The notes under the pieces are model-generated. The model did not search any database. It was not told the origin of the DNA and saw only the letters and a program-made list of their open reading frames with translations. Of a stretch of 64,000 nt of DNA, positions 32,319 to 43,000 are shown in pieces; within the stretch, counting starts at the first letter, position 1, and each line of letters begins with the position of its first letter. The position numbers were made by a program, and so were the translations under genes. The DNA is taken from the NCBI GenBank assembly GCA_017880775.1, contig JADGRQ010000001.1, positions 124,001 through 188,000 of the forward strand, read 5' to 3'. Origin of the DNA: Burkholderiales bacterium (GTDB taxonomy: Bacteria; Pseudomonadota; Gammaproteobacteria; Burkholderiales; SG8-39).

Positions 32319-32999
32319 ATGAACCTGCCAGTCGAATTCCAGCGCATCGAGTACCTCGCTTCGGCCGGCCGGCTGCAGGAAATGCCGATCGAAGGACCGC
32401 CCGAGATCGCCTTCGCCGGACGCTCGAACGTCGGCAAGTCAAGCACCATCAACGCGCTTGCCGGCCGGCGGCGGCTTGCTTTCGTATCGAAGACGCCGGG
32501 GCGTACACAGACGCTGAATTTTTTTTCCTGGGCTGATCGCGCACGCCTGGTGGATTTGCCGGGCTACGGTTACGCGAAAGTGCCGAAGGCCCAGCACGCC
32601 ACATGGAACGAATTGGTCGGAGGGTATCTCTCCGGCCGCGCGGCGTTGATCGGGGTGGTGGTGGTGATGGACGCTCGCCTGCCGGCGACGCCAAATGACC
32701 GGCAGATGCTTGCCTGGCTCGCTCCTTTCGCACGCGCGCGCAACGTGCGTTTGCTCGCACTGCTTTCGAAGGCGGACAAGCTCACGCGCTCGGAACAGAT
32801 GCGCGCGCTGGTTGTGGGCGGGCGCGCGCTCGCGGCGCTCGAGCTCGATACCGAATGCACGCTGTTTTCCAGCCGCACCGGCCTGGGCGTCGAAGAGGCG
32901 CGCGAGGCCCTCGTCTCATGGCTCGCGCCGCACGGCGGAGCCGGAAATAAAAGGCCCCCGGTAAAGGGGATTCAACCGGGGGCGAAAGGCCTCAATTAG
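32319..32999 (+). CDS. engB: Ribosome-biogenesis GTPase EngB (YsxC/YihA)
   Basis: 226 residues from the ATG at 32319. GTPase motifs: G1 GRSNVGKSS, G3 DLPGYGYAK, G4 SKADKL, and N-terminal FAGRSNVGKSSTINAL. It helps assemble the large ribosomal subunit. The last ~15 codons overlap a stable G/C hairpin (32954-32961 with 32976-32983). Divergent from the cytochrome genes, as engB and a c4 gene often are. Confidence 0.95.
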   Translation: MNLPVEFQRIEYLASAGRLQEMPIEGPPEIAFAGRSNVGKSSTINALAGRRRLAFVSKTPGRTQTLNFFSWADRARLVDLPGYGYAKVPKAQHATWNELVGGYLSGRAALIGVVVVMDARLPATPNDRQMLAWLAPFARARNVRLLALLSKADKLTRSEQMRALVVGGRALAALELDTECTLFSSRTGLGVEEAREALVSWLAPHGGAGNKRPPVKGIQPGAKGLN

Positions 33000-33152
33000 G
33001 ATCAAGGCCCCCGCTCAGGGAGGAGAAGCGGGAGACGATCAAGTCGTCTACAGGTAAGATGGTCCGGTCGGCCAAAAAGTTCCCGTCGAAAAACTGTATA
33101 CGAATCCGTGCCTTGGCCGGAGAATTCACCCCGAGCAGATCATGGCTAATGA

Positions 33153-35012
<1,860 letters not shown>

Positions 35013-35023
<11 letters not shown>

Positions 35024-36854
35024 TTGCGAGTTCCAGCGTCTTGAGAAACCGCTCCGCGTTCTGGTAGCCGATCACGCGCAGGCCACGGATCTCGCGCCCC
35101 TGCGCATCGAAGAAGACGATCCCCGGCGGGCCGAACAGCGAGAAGCGCTTGAGCAGCGCCTTGTGTTCGCTCGTGTTGGCGGTGACATCGGCTTGCAACA
35201 ACAGGATGCCATCGAGCTTCGCCTTCACGCGCGGGTCGGTGAAAGTGAAGGCTTCCATCTCCTTGCACGACACGCACCAGTCGGCATAGAAATCGAGCAT
35301 CGTCACGCGTCCCGGTGCGGCGATGCGCTGGTCCAACTCGGCCAGCGAGCCGACCGGTTCGAAACGTCCGCCGGTTGCCACGGCAGCTGAGCCCGAAGGG
35401 GCGAACAGCCCGGCCAGCGGCCGCAGCGGATCGCGCGCGCCCGACAACGCGCCAACAATGAGTGCCACGCCGGCGACGAGCGCCATCAGGCCGAGCGCCT
35501 TGCCAAGCCGAGCCCACCCCGAAGCGCCCGCCGGCAGCCGGTCGATCGCGCGCAGGAACACGCCGCTTCCCACCAGCAGCGCTGCCCACGCAAACATCAC
35601 CGCTGCGTCGGGCAGCACCGGCGCGGCGATCCATACCGCAACTGCCAGCAGCAGCACGCCGAAAAACTGCTTTACGGTCTTCATCCAGGCACCGGACTTG
35701 GGGAGCAGCGCGCCCTCTGAAACGCCCACCGCGATCAGCGGCACGCCCATGCCGAGGGCCATCGCGAACAACGCCGCGCCGCCCAGTGCGACGTCCCTGG
35801 TCTGCGATATGTAGAGCAGGGCGCCCGCGAGCGGGGCCACCACACAGGGACTGACGATCACCGCGGAGAGCACCCCCATCCCGGCGACCGAGGCGATGCG
35901 CCCCCCGGAGAGCCGTCCATGCACGTCGGTGAGGCGCTGGTGCAGAAATGCCGGCAGCTGCAGATCGTGAAAGCCGAACATGGACAGCGCAAGCCATACG
36001 AACACCAGCGCGAACGCGCCAAGCACCCACGGGCTTTGCAGCGCCGCCGCCAGCAGCGATCCCGAGTATGCCGCAGCGATCCCGGCCGCCGCATAAGTCA
36101 CCGCCATGCCAAGCACGTAAGCCGACGAGAGCGCAAGGGCGCGCAACTTGTTCAGGCCGCGCCCCTCGCCGACGATGATGCCCGAGAGGATCGGCACCAT
36201 CGGCAGCACACAGGGCGTAAAGGCAAGCAGCACGCCGAAACCGAGGAAGCTCGCCAGCACCAGCCAGAAGCTCCCCCGTTCGAACAGCGCCGCAATATCG
36301 TAATCGGTCGACGACGCCGAGAACCGGTCGCTTGGCGGCACACTGCGCGGTCCCTCCGTGAGCGATGGCGCGCCACCGGGCGTGTATGCCGCGAGTTTCA
36401 CCTCGGCGCTCATCTCCGTCGGTACGTAACACACCCCTACGTCTGCGCAGCCTTGCGAAGTCACCTTGAGCCGCAGCGTCTGCGGCGCCGCGTCGAGCCG
36501 CTCGAGCGGCAGCCGGATTGCCACCGCCTTCCGGTAGGTTTCCATTCTGCCGAAAAACTGATCTTCCTTCACGTCGCCCGGCGGGAACGCGGGCGCGCCG
36601 AGCTTCGCGCGCGCCGCGTCCTCGGGCGAGCCGAGCGCAAAACGGAACTTGTCGCGGTACAGGTAGTAGCCGTCGGCGATCGCGAAGCTCACTTCGATCA
36701 TGCTCGCGTCGATCGAGCGTGTCGACATCCGGAACGCCTTCTCCGGCTCCAGCAGATCGTCGCTGCCGCCAAATGGAAACGCGGCGGCGGCGGCGAACGC
36801 GAGGCCGGCCAGCACGAGTACTGCGACGAGGAATGCGATCTGGCGCCGGAGCAT
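35013..36854 (-). CDS. dsbD: Thiol:disulfide interchange protein DsbD
   Basis: 613 residues from the ATG at 36854. Signal peptide, N-terminal alpha domain with the cysteine pair CADVGVC, central eight-helix domain with FTPCVLPMVPILSG and SPCVVAPLAGALLY, and a C-terminal thioredoxin domain with CVSC (about 527-530). It carries electrons from cytoplasmic thioredoxin to periplasmic DsbC and cytochrome c maturation proteins. The transmembrane domain and the thioredoxin domain are in the expected order. It lies after cutA, the usual cutA-dsbD neighbourhood. Confidence 0.96.
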
Positions 36855-36873
36855 GGAGGAACAGGGGAAGGAA

Positions 36874-37188
36874 TCAGCCGCGGGTTTGTTGGGCAACCCA
36901 GTCGAGATAGGCGGACAAGCCGCGCTCCACTGGGACCGCGATGATTTCGGGAAGTTCATACGGATGGTTGGCGCGGATGGCCTGCTCCAGAGCCGCGTAG
37001 CGTTCGCGTGTGGTCTTGATGAAGAGTGGAAACTCCTCGTCATGCTGCACGTCCCCTTTCCAGCGGTACACCGAGCGGCACGGCGAAAGGATGTTGACGC
37101 ACGCGGCCAGTCCGTCCGCGACCAGTGCATCCGCGAGCTTGTCTGCCGCGGCACGGTCCGGAACATTGGTGATCACCAGCAGGGTCAT
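36874..37188 (-). CDS. cutA: Divalent-cation tolerance protein CutA
   Basis: 104 residues from the ATG at 37188. Typical CutA1 trimer fold, with the conserved AACVNILSP, SVYRWKG and the HPYELPEI motif. The first two beta strands are MTLLVITNVPD. Function is debated; it is named for copper tolerance in E. coli. It overlaps the upstream epimerase gene by 4 bases. Confidence 0.95.
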   Translation of the reverse strand: MTLLVITNVPDRAAADKLADALVADGLAACVNILSPCRSVYRWKGDVQHDEEFPLFIKTTRERYAALEQAIRANHPYELPEIIAVPVERGLSAYLDWVAQQTRG

Positions 37189-38069
37189 GCGGACTGCGCT
37201 TTGAAAGATGAGCCAGAGGATACGCGATGCGGCACGCCGTCGTGCACGGTCGGGTAGGCCAGATGAACATCGAGGAATGTCTTCAGCCGCCAATTGTCAA
37301 GACGGCGTGATTCGCGCATGAATGAAAGGAGCCCGGCGGGGATGCGGCGCTCGGCCTCGGCAAGCGAAACCCTGGGCGGCCGCGTCAGGCCGTGCCGGTC
37401 TGCGACCAGATCGAACCAGTCGCCCATCGTGATCTGGCTGTCGTCGCTCGCATTGTAGACACCCGCGGGTGCGTCGGCTTCCAGCGCGCGCAGCACGATC
37501 ATGGCCAGGTCGTCCGCGTGGATGTGGTTCGTGTATACGTCGACGGCATCCTCGAGCACGGGCGTTCCGGCACGCAGGCGATCGAGCGGCAAGCGATCGG
37601 CCGCGTAGATTCCGGGCACGCGCAGCACCACCAATGCGATGCCCTGCCTCGAGCACCAGTCGGTGAGCCGCCGCTCGGCGTCCAGCCGCCGCTTGGCGCG
37701 CGCGCTCTGCGGACGCGGCGGGCGCGTTTCATTCACCAACGCCCCGCCGCAATCGCCGTAGACGCCGCTGGTGCTGATGTAGGCGACGCGAGTTGGTAGA
37801 ATCGCGCCTCGCTCGAGGGCGACCAGCAGCCGCGCGGTGCGCGCGTCGGCCTCGCCTTCGGGTGTTGGCGGCGCGCAGTGGAGCACAGTATCGGCCCAGC
37901 CCCCGGCGCGCGCGAGCGAGTCGGAGCGGTCGAGATCCGCGACGAGCGGGGTCACGCGCGCGTGAGCAGCGGCGCGGCGGGCCACGGCGCGCGCCTCGAT
38001 TCCGGGTGGAAGCCGGTCACAGACGCGCCGCGCGATGTCTCCGTAGCCCACGATGAGCAGTCTTTGCAT
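37185..38069 (-). CDS. NAD(P)-dependent epimerase/dehydratase-like protein (YeeZ-like SDR)
   Basis: 294 residues. Rossmann start LLIVGYGDIARRVCDRL, a serine/tyrosine region YISTSGVYGDCGG and EYNASDD-like VYNASDDSQITMGDWFD. The extended SDR family member YeeZ has the same pattern. Substrate unknown. It heads the cutA-dsbD-VOC block and is divergent to the ferredoxin-reductase gene. Confidence 0.8.
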   Translation of the reverse strand: MQRLLIVGYGDIARRVCDRLPPGIEARAVARRAAAHARVTPLVADLDRSDSLARAGGWADTVLHCAPPTPEGEADARTARLLVALERGAILPTRVAYISTSGVYGDCGGALVNETRPPRPQSARAKRRLDAERRLTDWCSRQGIALVVLRVPGIYAADRLPLDRLRAGTPVLEDAVDVYTNHIHADDLAMIVLRALEADAPAGVYNASDDSQITMGDWFDLVADRHGLTRPPRVSLAEAERRIPAGLLSFMRESRRLDNWRLKTFLDVHLAYPTVHDGVPHRVSSGSSFKAQSA

Positions 38070-38094
38070 GCGAGTATTTTAGCGACCTGCCCCG

Positions 38095-39126
38095 ATGCCT
38101 ACCGTCACCCTCCAGCCAAGCGGCCACGTTTTCCAGGTAGAAGAAGGCGAGGCCATCCTCACGGCGGCGCTGCGGCAGGGCTTCATACTTCCGTACGGCT
38201 GCAAGAACGGCGCCTGCGGCACCTGCAAGGGGAAGATCATCTCCGGCAGCGTGGATTACGGCATCTACCAGGAGAAGGCGTTGCCCGCGGCGGAGCGCGA
38301 GGCTGGCAAGGCGCTTTTCTGCCAGGCCAAACCGCTCGGCGATCTGGTCATCGAGGCGCGCACCGTGGGCATGGCCAAGGACATCCCGGTCAAGACCCTG
38401 CCCTGCCGCGTGCAGAAGATCGACCGGGTCACCGACGACGTGGCGATCCTGTTTCTGAAGCTGCCCGCCAACGAGCGGCTGCAGTTCCTTGCCGGGCAAT
38501 ACATCGAGTTCCTGCTCAAGGACGGCACGCGGCGCAGCTTTTCGATGGCCAATGCGCCGCATGACGATGAGTTTGTGCAACTGCACGTACGCCACGTCCC
38601 GGGCGGCAGTTTCACCGACCACGTGTTCGCGAAAATGAAGGAACGCGACATCCTGCGCTTCGAAGGGCCGCACGGCACGTTCTTCCTGCGCGAGGATTCG
38701 CAAAAGCCGATCGTGTTCGTCGCCTCGGGCACGGGTTTCGCGCCGATCAAGTCGATCATTGAGTATGCACTGAACAAGCAGCTTGCGCGGCCGATGACGC
38801 TGTACTGGGGTGCGCGGCGGCCGAAGGATCTCTACCTGAACGACCTGCCGCTGAAGTGGGCCGCCGAGCATGCGAATTTTACGTACGTGCCGATAATTTC
38901 AGAAGCGCTGCCCGAGGACCAATGGACGGGTCGCACGGGGTTCGTGCACCGCGCGGTGATGGAAGACCTGCCCGATCTGTCGGGGTGCCAGGTCTATGCA
39001 TGCGGGGTGCCGATCATGGTGGATTCGGCGAGGTACGATTTCATTGCGCAGTGCAAGCTGCCGGAGGACGAGTTCTTCGCCGACAGCTTCACCACTCAGG
39101 CGGATATTCCTCAGTCGCCGAAGTAG
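38095..39126 (+). CDS. 2Fe-2S ferredoxin/flavin reductase (CDP-6-deoxy-glucoseen reductase-like)
   Basis: 343 residues. N-terminal plant-type ferredoxin domain with CKNGACGTCKG and a fourth Cys in ALFCQAKP (residues about 35-80). FAD-binding region with RSFSMANAPHD (about residues 148-160), NAD-binding GTGFAPIKSIIEY and VYACGVPIMVDSA. Betaproteobacterial members are usually named after AscD/RfbI, but there are no deoxysugar genes here, so the partner is unknown; a role as a general electron donor is as likely. Confidence 0.85.
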   Translation: MPTVTLQPSGHVFQVEEGEAILTAALRQGFILPYGCKNGACGTCKGKIISGSVDYGIYQEKALPAAEREAGKALFCQAKPLGDLVIEARTVGMAKDIPVKTLPCRVQKIDRVTDDVAILFLKLPANERLQFLAGQYIEFLLKDGTRRSFSMANAPHDDEFVQLHVRHVPGGSFTDHVFAKMKERDILRFEGPHGTFFLREDSQKPIVFVASGTGFAPIKSIIEYALNKQLARPMTLYWGARRPKDLYLNDLPLKWAAEHANFTYVPIISEALPEDQWTGRTGFVHRAVMEDLPDLSGCQVYACGVPIMVDSARYDFIAQCKLPEDEFFADSFTTQADIPQSPK

Positions 39127-39303
39127 CTCACTGCCACGGCGTCAGGCGATTCGCTATTCTCAAGAATGGAAGCGCATGCGATAAGTGCAGTTCATTACAT
39201 GCTCAGCTGCTGATCCCGTCGGATTGAACCTTGGCGACATTCATGCGGTTCAGGGTATGCTGCGAGGACTACAGTTACAGTACATGTTGGGGGATCGATT
39301 TCC
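39127..39303 (+). other. Non-coding gap at the left edge of the accessory insert
   Basis: 177 bases with no convincing gene. It holds GGGGGA (39289-39294) as the ribosome site of the AAA gene. A weak -35/-10 pair can be drawn but none is convincing. I see no tRNA end, transposase fragment or direct repeat matching the right edge. Confidence 0.5.
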
Positions 39304-41295
39304 GTGCCTAGCCTACAACGTCTCCGGCAGTTCGTCGACCGCGCGAACCTCCTCCTTCAAAATGATAGCGTTTACCTCAGTGGCTACTGGAACTCCACGA
39401 AATTCGGGTTTCATGCAAACGAGGCCTCCATTAATTCTGGGAACGTAAACTTAACGACCACGTGCTTCTGCGTTTTCGCGGCGCTTCGGAATCCTGCAAT
39501 CCTGTCGCGTTTTCCTCTCGATCCGGCAACTACCGCCGATGGCGCCATGCTCACGCGGGTCGCTAAGACGTTGATTGGCCTGCCCTGGAAATCCGAAGAC
39601 CTCGCGGAGAATAACCCCTATTCGGCCCCGATCGCGATTCGGACCCTTTACCGATTGCTTGAACCTCCGGTACAGGAGACCGCCATATCAGCGCTCCTCC
39701 GCGAGCCGAGCAGCAAGACGAAGCTGACAGCGGCGATGCAGGCCGTGTTGAAGGCAACCGAGGAGGGTGCCGCTCATTTTGAACAGTACGAGGCGTCCGC
39801 CTATCTTTCCTACTGGAGCTTCCGCGCATTGCGGAGCGAAGCTCAACATACGCTGCTCGATGCTGCGCTAACTGAGCAATGTGCCAAACGGGCGATCGCA
39901 ATTGGCGAATGGGCCGAAAGAGAGGTGCATCGGCACCTCGCATACGACGCGGCCCAGGACGCCGCTTCCTTCGATGCAACACAGCTGACCTACGCCATCC
40001 GTATCTATGCCCAACACTCTGGCATCGTAAAAAAGCCGCTCAACCAAAAGCTGGTCGCGAAGGCAATCGAGGTCATCTTCTCCCGGCAAATGCCGGATGG
40101 GCTCTGGCCAAAAGCTCACCCGATCTTCCATTACAAGACACGCGGAAACGTTTACACCTTTACCTTCGAGATGCTGGACGTGATCTTATCGAAGTGGCTG
40201 CCTGCGGAGCTATTCCACCCCTACGTTGACAAGCTGGAAGCCTCCCTGCATTGGGCAGAACAAAACCGGATCGAAGGAGCCAAGACCTCTGGGTGGCGGT
40301 CGAATCACATTCCATTCGGGTCAGAGGCAGAGGGATGGAGCACAGCAGCCGTCCTCATTTCTATGTGGAAGGTCCGAACAATCGTCTCCCGCAACCTGAA
40401 TGAGGAAATCCTCAACGAGTTCAGAGCACAGCGGTTCGCGCGTCCGGACGACACACCATTGGCCGAAGATAAGTTCTACGACTGCGATGTGCCACTGACA
40501 CCGACGCAAAGCCTCAAAGGAATCCTGAAAAAATACCTAATTCTTCCGCATCGCCCCGATGGCACCAAAGAAGATCGCCGCTACTCGGCGGTCTTTTTCG
40601 GACCCCCGGGGACTGCGAAGACGACTTTAGCTGAGGCAATCGCTCGGGGTCTCGGATGGCCGTATATTTACTTGCAAACGAGCGATTTCGCCGGGGAAAT
40701 GAACCAAGTCATTGGTAAGGCGCGAGACGTGTTCAGCCGACTGGCCCTACTCGAGCAGGCAGTTATTCTATTCGACGAGGTGGAAGAATTCGTTCGAGAC
40801 CGTGACAAGGAGAAATCGCCTCAGAGCCGTATGCTCACCACGTCCATGCTTAGCTTGATCCAAGATCTTCGTGGTCAAAAAAAGGTAATCTTCATCGTTG
40901 CCACGAATTTCCTCGACAAGTTCGACGCAGCAATCACCCGCCCCGGGGGGCGATTTGACTTGATGATCCTGGTGGCGCCGCCTTCTCGCAGCGAAAAGGA
41001 GCGGATGTTTCGTGATCAACTGCTGAAGAAGGAAATGTTCAAGGACAAGGAAACGGAATTCTGCTCCGTGTTCAACACATTTCTCGCGAAGAACTACGAG
41101 ACGGAAATTCAGTTGTTTGCCTTCGCCGAATGGCGTTCCTTCGTTGAAGAAGCGCTCCGTCACGCCGAGACGACAAGTACAATGGTTGAGCATGAGTTGG
41201 AGAGCATGCTGACGCGCCACAAGGAAGGAATTGCGATCCGCGGGTCTCTTCGGAAGGCCTACTCGGCCTCAAAGAAATTTGTCCGCATTTCTTAG
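39304..41295 (+). CDS. AAA+ ATPase with long helical N-terminal half (putative defence/regulatory ATPase)
   Basis: 663 residues, GTG start behind GGGGGA. Residues about 1-400 are mostly helical with no family I recognise; a QW-like motif (Q262...G266-W268, in RQMPDGLW) and a second tryptophan-rich segment (GWRSNH, EGWSTAAVLISMW, residues 330-355) suggest an alpha/alpha-toroid of the terpene-cyclase/prenyltransferase fold. Residues 425-565 are a complete AAA+ module: Walker A GPPGTAKTT (433-441), Walker B VILFDE (487-492), sensor-1 ATN (533-535), arginine finger region TRPGGRFD (545-552). A helical C-terminus follows. Lower GC than its neighbours. It is 13 bases from the MazG-fusion gene, surely one operon. 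Client unknown. Confidence 0.8.
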   Translation: MPSLQRLRQFVDRANLLLQNDSVYLSGYWNSTKFGFHANEASINSGNVNLTTTCFCVFAALRNPAILSRFPLDPATTADGAMLTRVAKTLIGLPWKSEDLAENNPYSAPIAIRTLYRLLEPPVQETAISALLREPSSKTKLTAAMQAVLKATEEGAAHFEQYEASAYLSYWSFRALRSEAQHTLLDAALTEQCAKRAIAIGEWAEREVHRHLAYDAAQDAASFDATQLTYAIRIYAQHSGIVKKPLNQKLVAKAIEVIFSRQMPDGLWPKAHPIFHYKTRGNVYTFTFEMLDVILSKWLPAELFHPYVDKLEASLHWAEQNRIEGAKTSGWRSNHIPFGSEAEGWSTAAVLISMWKVRTIVSRNLNEEILNEFRAQRFARPDDTPLAEDKFYDCDVPLTPTQSLKGILKKYLILPHRPDGTKEDRRYSAVFFGPPGTAKTTLAEAIARGLGWPYIYLQTSDFAGEMNQVIGKARDVFSRLALLEQAVILFDEVEEFVRDRDKEKSPQSRMLTTSMLSLIQDLRGQKKVIFIVATNFLDKFDAAITRPGGRFDLMILVAPPSRSEKERMFRDQLLKKEMFKDKETEFCSVFNTFLAKNYETEIQLFAFAEWRSFVEEALRHAETTSTMVEHELESMLTRHKEGIAIRGSLRKAYSASKKFVRIS

Positions 41296-41308
41296 GAAAG
41301 GCTAAGCC

Positions 41309-42049
41309 GTGTTGCTGACCTGTACCATTTCCGGAAGCTTTCGGCGCTTTCTTCCGCAAATCAGTGCAAAGATGAAAGAGTGCGCTGCGCATGAAGTTGC
41401 GGTTTTATCGCCTTGTTCCACCGAGGTCACAGGCGAGGAGGCGGGATTTATCTTTCTCAAGGGCGACCGAGGTGAGTCGAAAGAGATCGAGTCCGCCCAT
41501 CTGCAAGCGATTAGGAAGAGCGACTTTCTGTATGTTGTGAACCCTGGAGGCTACATTGGCCCTAGCGCCACAATGGAGATCGGCTATGCCCTCGCTCTAT
41601 CCGTCCCAATCTACTCTTTGGACCCGGCAACCGAATCTGTCTTGGCTATGTTCATGCGTTGCGAGAGGAGCATTGAGAAGGTGAAGCAGGCCTTAGGGGG
41701 CTCAACCGTCGCCGAGATTCCTAGGAGAGCCGACCTAGCGGTGCTACAAGCGTACATTCGCAAAGTTGTCCATTTCCGCGGCTTTGATGATGAGTCCGTG
41801 CGTGACGTGATGCTTCTTCTAATCGAAGAGGTTGGTGAACTTGCCAAGGCGATCCGCCGTGAAATCGGACTCAAAGTAGGCGTGACGAAACCGGAGGATC
41901 GCAAGCTGGTCGCTCACGAACTAGCCGATTGTTTAATTTATCTATTGGATATCGCCAATTTGGCGGACATCGATCTGGACGATGCCTTCCGGGCGAAAGA
42001 AGAGATAAACAATAAGAAGAGTTGGAAAATGGCCAACCGCCCTGACTGA
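41309..42049 (+). CDS. Fused nucleoside 2-deoxyribosyltransferase-like and MazG-like protein
   Basis: 246 residues, GTG start after AGGAAAGG. Residues 1-105 form a Rossmann-like domain: LTCTISGSF (3-11), AIRKSDFLYVVNPGGYIGPS (67-86) and the catalytic-type MEIGYA (89-94, Glu90), as in the nucleoside 2-deoxyribosyltransferase/Rcl (DNPH1) superfamily. Residues 145-240 carry the all-alpha NTP pyrophosphatase pattern of MazG: EEVGEL (173-178), HELAD (203-207), a further acidic helix and NKKSW (235-239), giving the EExxE and ExxD metal sites. MazG enzymes split NTPs to NMP plus PPi; Rcl cuts the sugar-base bond of (d)NMPs. One chain could do both. That activity is inferred, not shown. Confidence 0.8.
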   Translation: MLLTCTISGSFRRFLPQISAKMKECAAHEVAVLSPCSTEVTGEEAGFIFLKGDRGESKEIESAHLQAIRKSDFLYVVNPGGYIGPSATMEIGYALALSVPIYSLDPATESVLAMFMRCERSIEKVKQALGGSTVAEIPRRADLAVLQAYIRKVVHFRGFDDESVRDVMLLLIEEVGELAKAIRREIGLKVGVTKPEDRKLVAHELADCLIYLLDIANLADIDLDDAFRAKEEINNKKSWKMANRPD

Positions 42050-42097
42050 CTCTGCGCGGGTCCAACTGGGTAACTTGTCGATTCAGACGTGGTTCGC

Positions 42098-42280
42098 ATG
42101 AGAGACGAATATCCGAACGATCTAATCAAGTCCGGTATTCGCGGCAAGTACACCAAGAGCTACCGCGAAGGCACGAACGTCGTGTTGATAGATCCAGACC
42201 TGCACAGACTTTTCCCCGATTCCAAAGCCGTCAATCGCGCTCTTCGTGAGTACGCTGCGACAAAGCGAACGGCCACCTGA
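42098..42280 (+). CDS. 60-residue antitoxin-like protein
   Basis: MRDEYPNDL at the start, then RGKYTKSYREGTNVVLIDPD and FPDSKAVNRALREY. I recognise this pattern (RGKY...Y..GTNVV.LDPD...FP.S..VN.ALR) as that of small conserved proteins often found in toxin-antitoxin-like pairs, but I cannot name the family. A GTG nine bases upstream is an alternative start. It begins 48 bases after the MazG-fusion gene and its stop abuts the livF stop on the other strand. No obvious toxin neighbour, so an orphan or a partner of the two genes upstream. Confidence 0.6.
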   Translation: MRDEYPNDLIKSGIRGKYTKSYREGTNVVLIDPDLHRLFPDSKAVNRALREYAATKRTAT

Positions 42281-43000
42281 TTATTCAACCCCCTCGCCGA
42301 GATACGCCTCCCTCACCTTCGGGTCGGCAAGCAGCTTTTTCGCGTCGTCGGCAAGCGTGATGATTCCCGATTCCATCACGTAGCCGCGGCTCGAGGCTTC
42401 CAGCGCGAGCCGCGCGTTCTGCTCGACCAGCAGTATGGTGACGCCCTGTCTCGCGACGTCCCGCACGATCTCGAAGATCTTCGCCACCAGAATCGGCGCA
42501 AGCCCCATCGACGGCTCGTCAAGCAGCAGCAATTTGGGACGGCTCATCAGCGCGCGGCCGATCGCCAGCATCTGCTGCTCGCCGCCGGAGAGCGTGCCGC
42601 CGGTCTGCCCGCGCCGTTCGGCGAGGCGCGGGAACAGCGCGAAAATGCGCTCGCGGTCGCGGCGAATCGCAGGCGCATCGTCGCGCGCGAACGCTCCCAT
42701 GGCGAGGTTTTCCGCAACCGTGAGCTGATGGAAAATGCCGCGCCCTTCGGGCACCATCACCAGCCCTTCGCGGACCAGTTCGAACGCCGGCCGGCCGGCG
42801 ATCGCCGCGCCCCCGTACCGCACGCTGCCGGCGGCTGCGCGCGTAATTCCGACGATCGCTCGCAGCGTAGAGGACTTGCCCGCTCCGTTCGCGCCGATCA
42901 GGCAGACCAGCTCGCCTTGTTCGACGCGCAGGTCGATGCCCTTCACGGCGCGGATGCCGCCGTAGCGAACTTCCAGCCCTTCGACCTCGAGCAGGTTCAT
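42281..43000 (-). CDS. livF: Branched-chain amino acid ABC transporter ATPase LivF
   Basis: 239 residues from the ATG at 43000. Walker A GANGAGKSS, signature LSGGEQQMLAIGRALM, Walker B LLLLDEPSMGLAP. Ends EAYLGEGVE, a LivF-type C-terminus. One of the two cytoplasmic ATPases of the importer. ATGA overlap with livG. Confidence 0.96.
   Translation of the reverse strand: MNLLEVEGLEVRYGGIRAVKGIDLRVEQGELVCLIGANGAGKSSTLRAIVGITRAAAGSVRYGGAAIAGRPAFELVREGLVMVPEGRGIFHQLTVAENLAMGAFARDDAPAIRRDRERIFALFPRLAERRGQTGGTLSGGEQQMLAIGRALMSRPKLLLLDEPSMGLAPILVAKIFEIVRDVARQGVTILLVEQNARLALEASSRGYVMESGIITLADDAKKLLADPKVREAYLGEGVE

Noticed and set aside
32954-32983. Hairpin at the end of engB as a terminator.
   Set aside because: Perfect 8-base stem but 14-base loop, inside the coding region and with no U run on the plus strand.
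39185-39448. Small open frame upstream of and overlapping the AAA gene.
   Set aside because: No ribosome site that fits, no family pattern, and it overlaps the AAA start out of frame.
39127-42280. Insert as a mobile element with ends (att sites, tRNA, IS).
   Set aside because: No integrase, transposase, tRNA or matching direct repeats found at the two edges by eye; only the GC contrast and gene content mark it.
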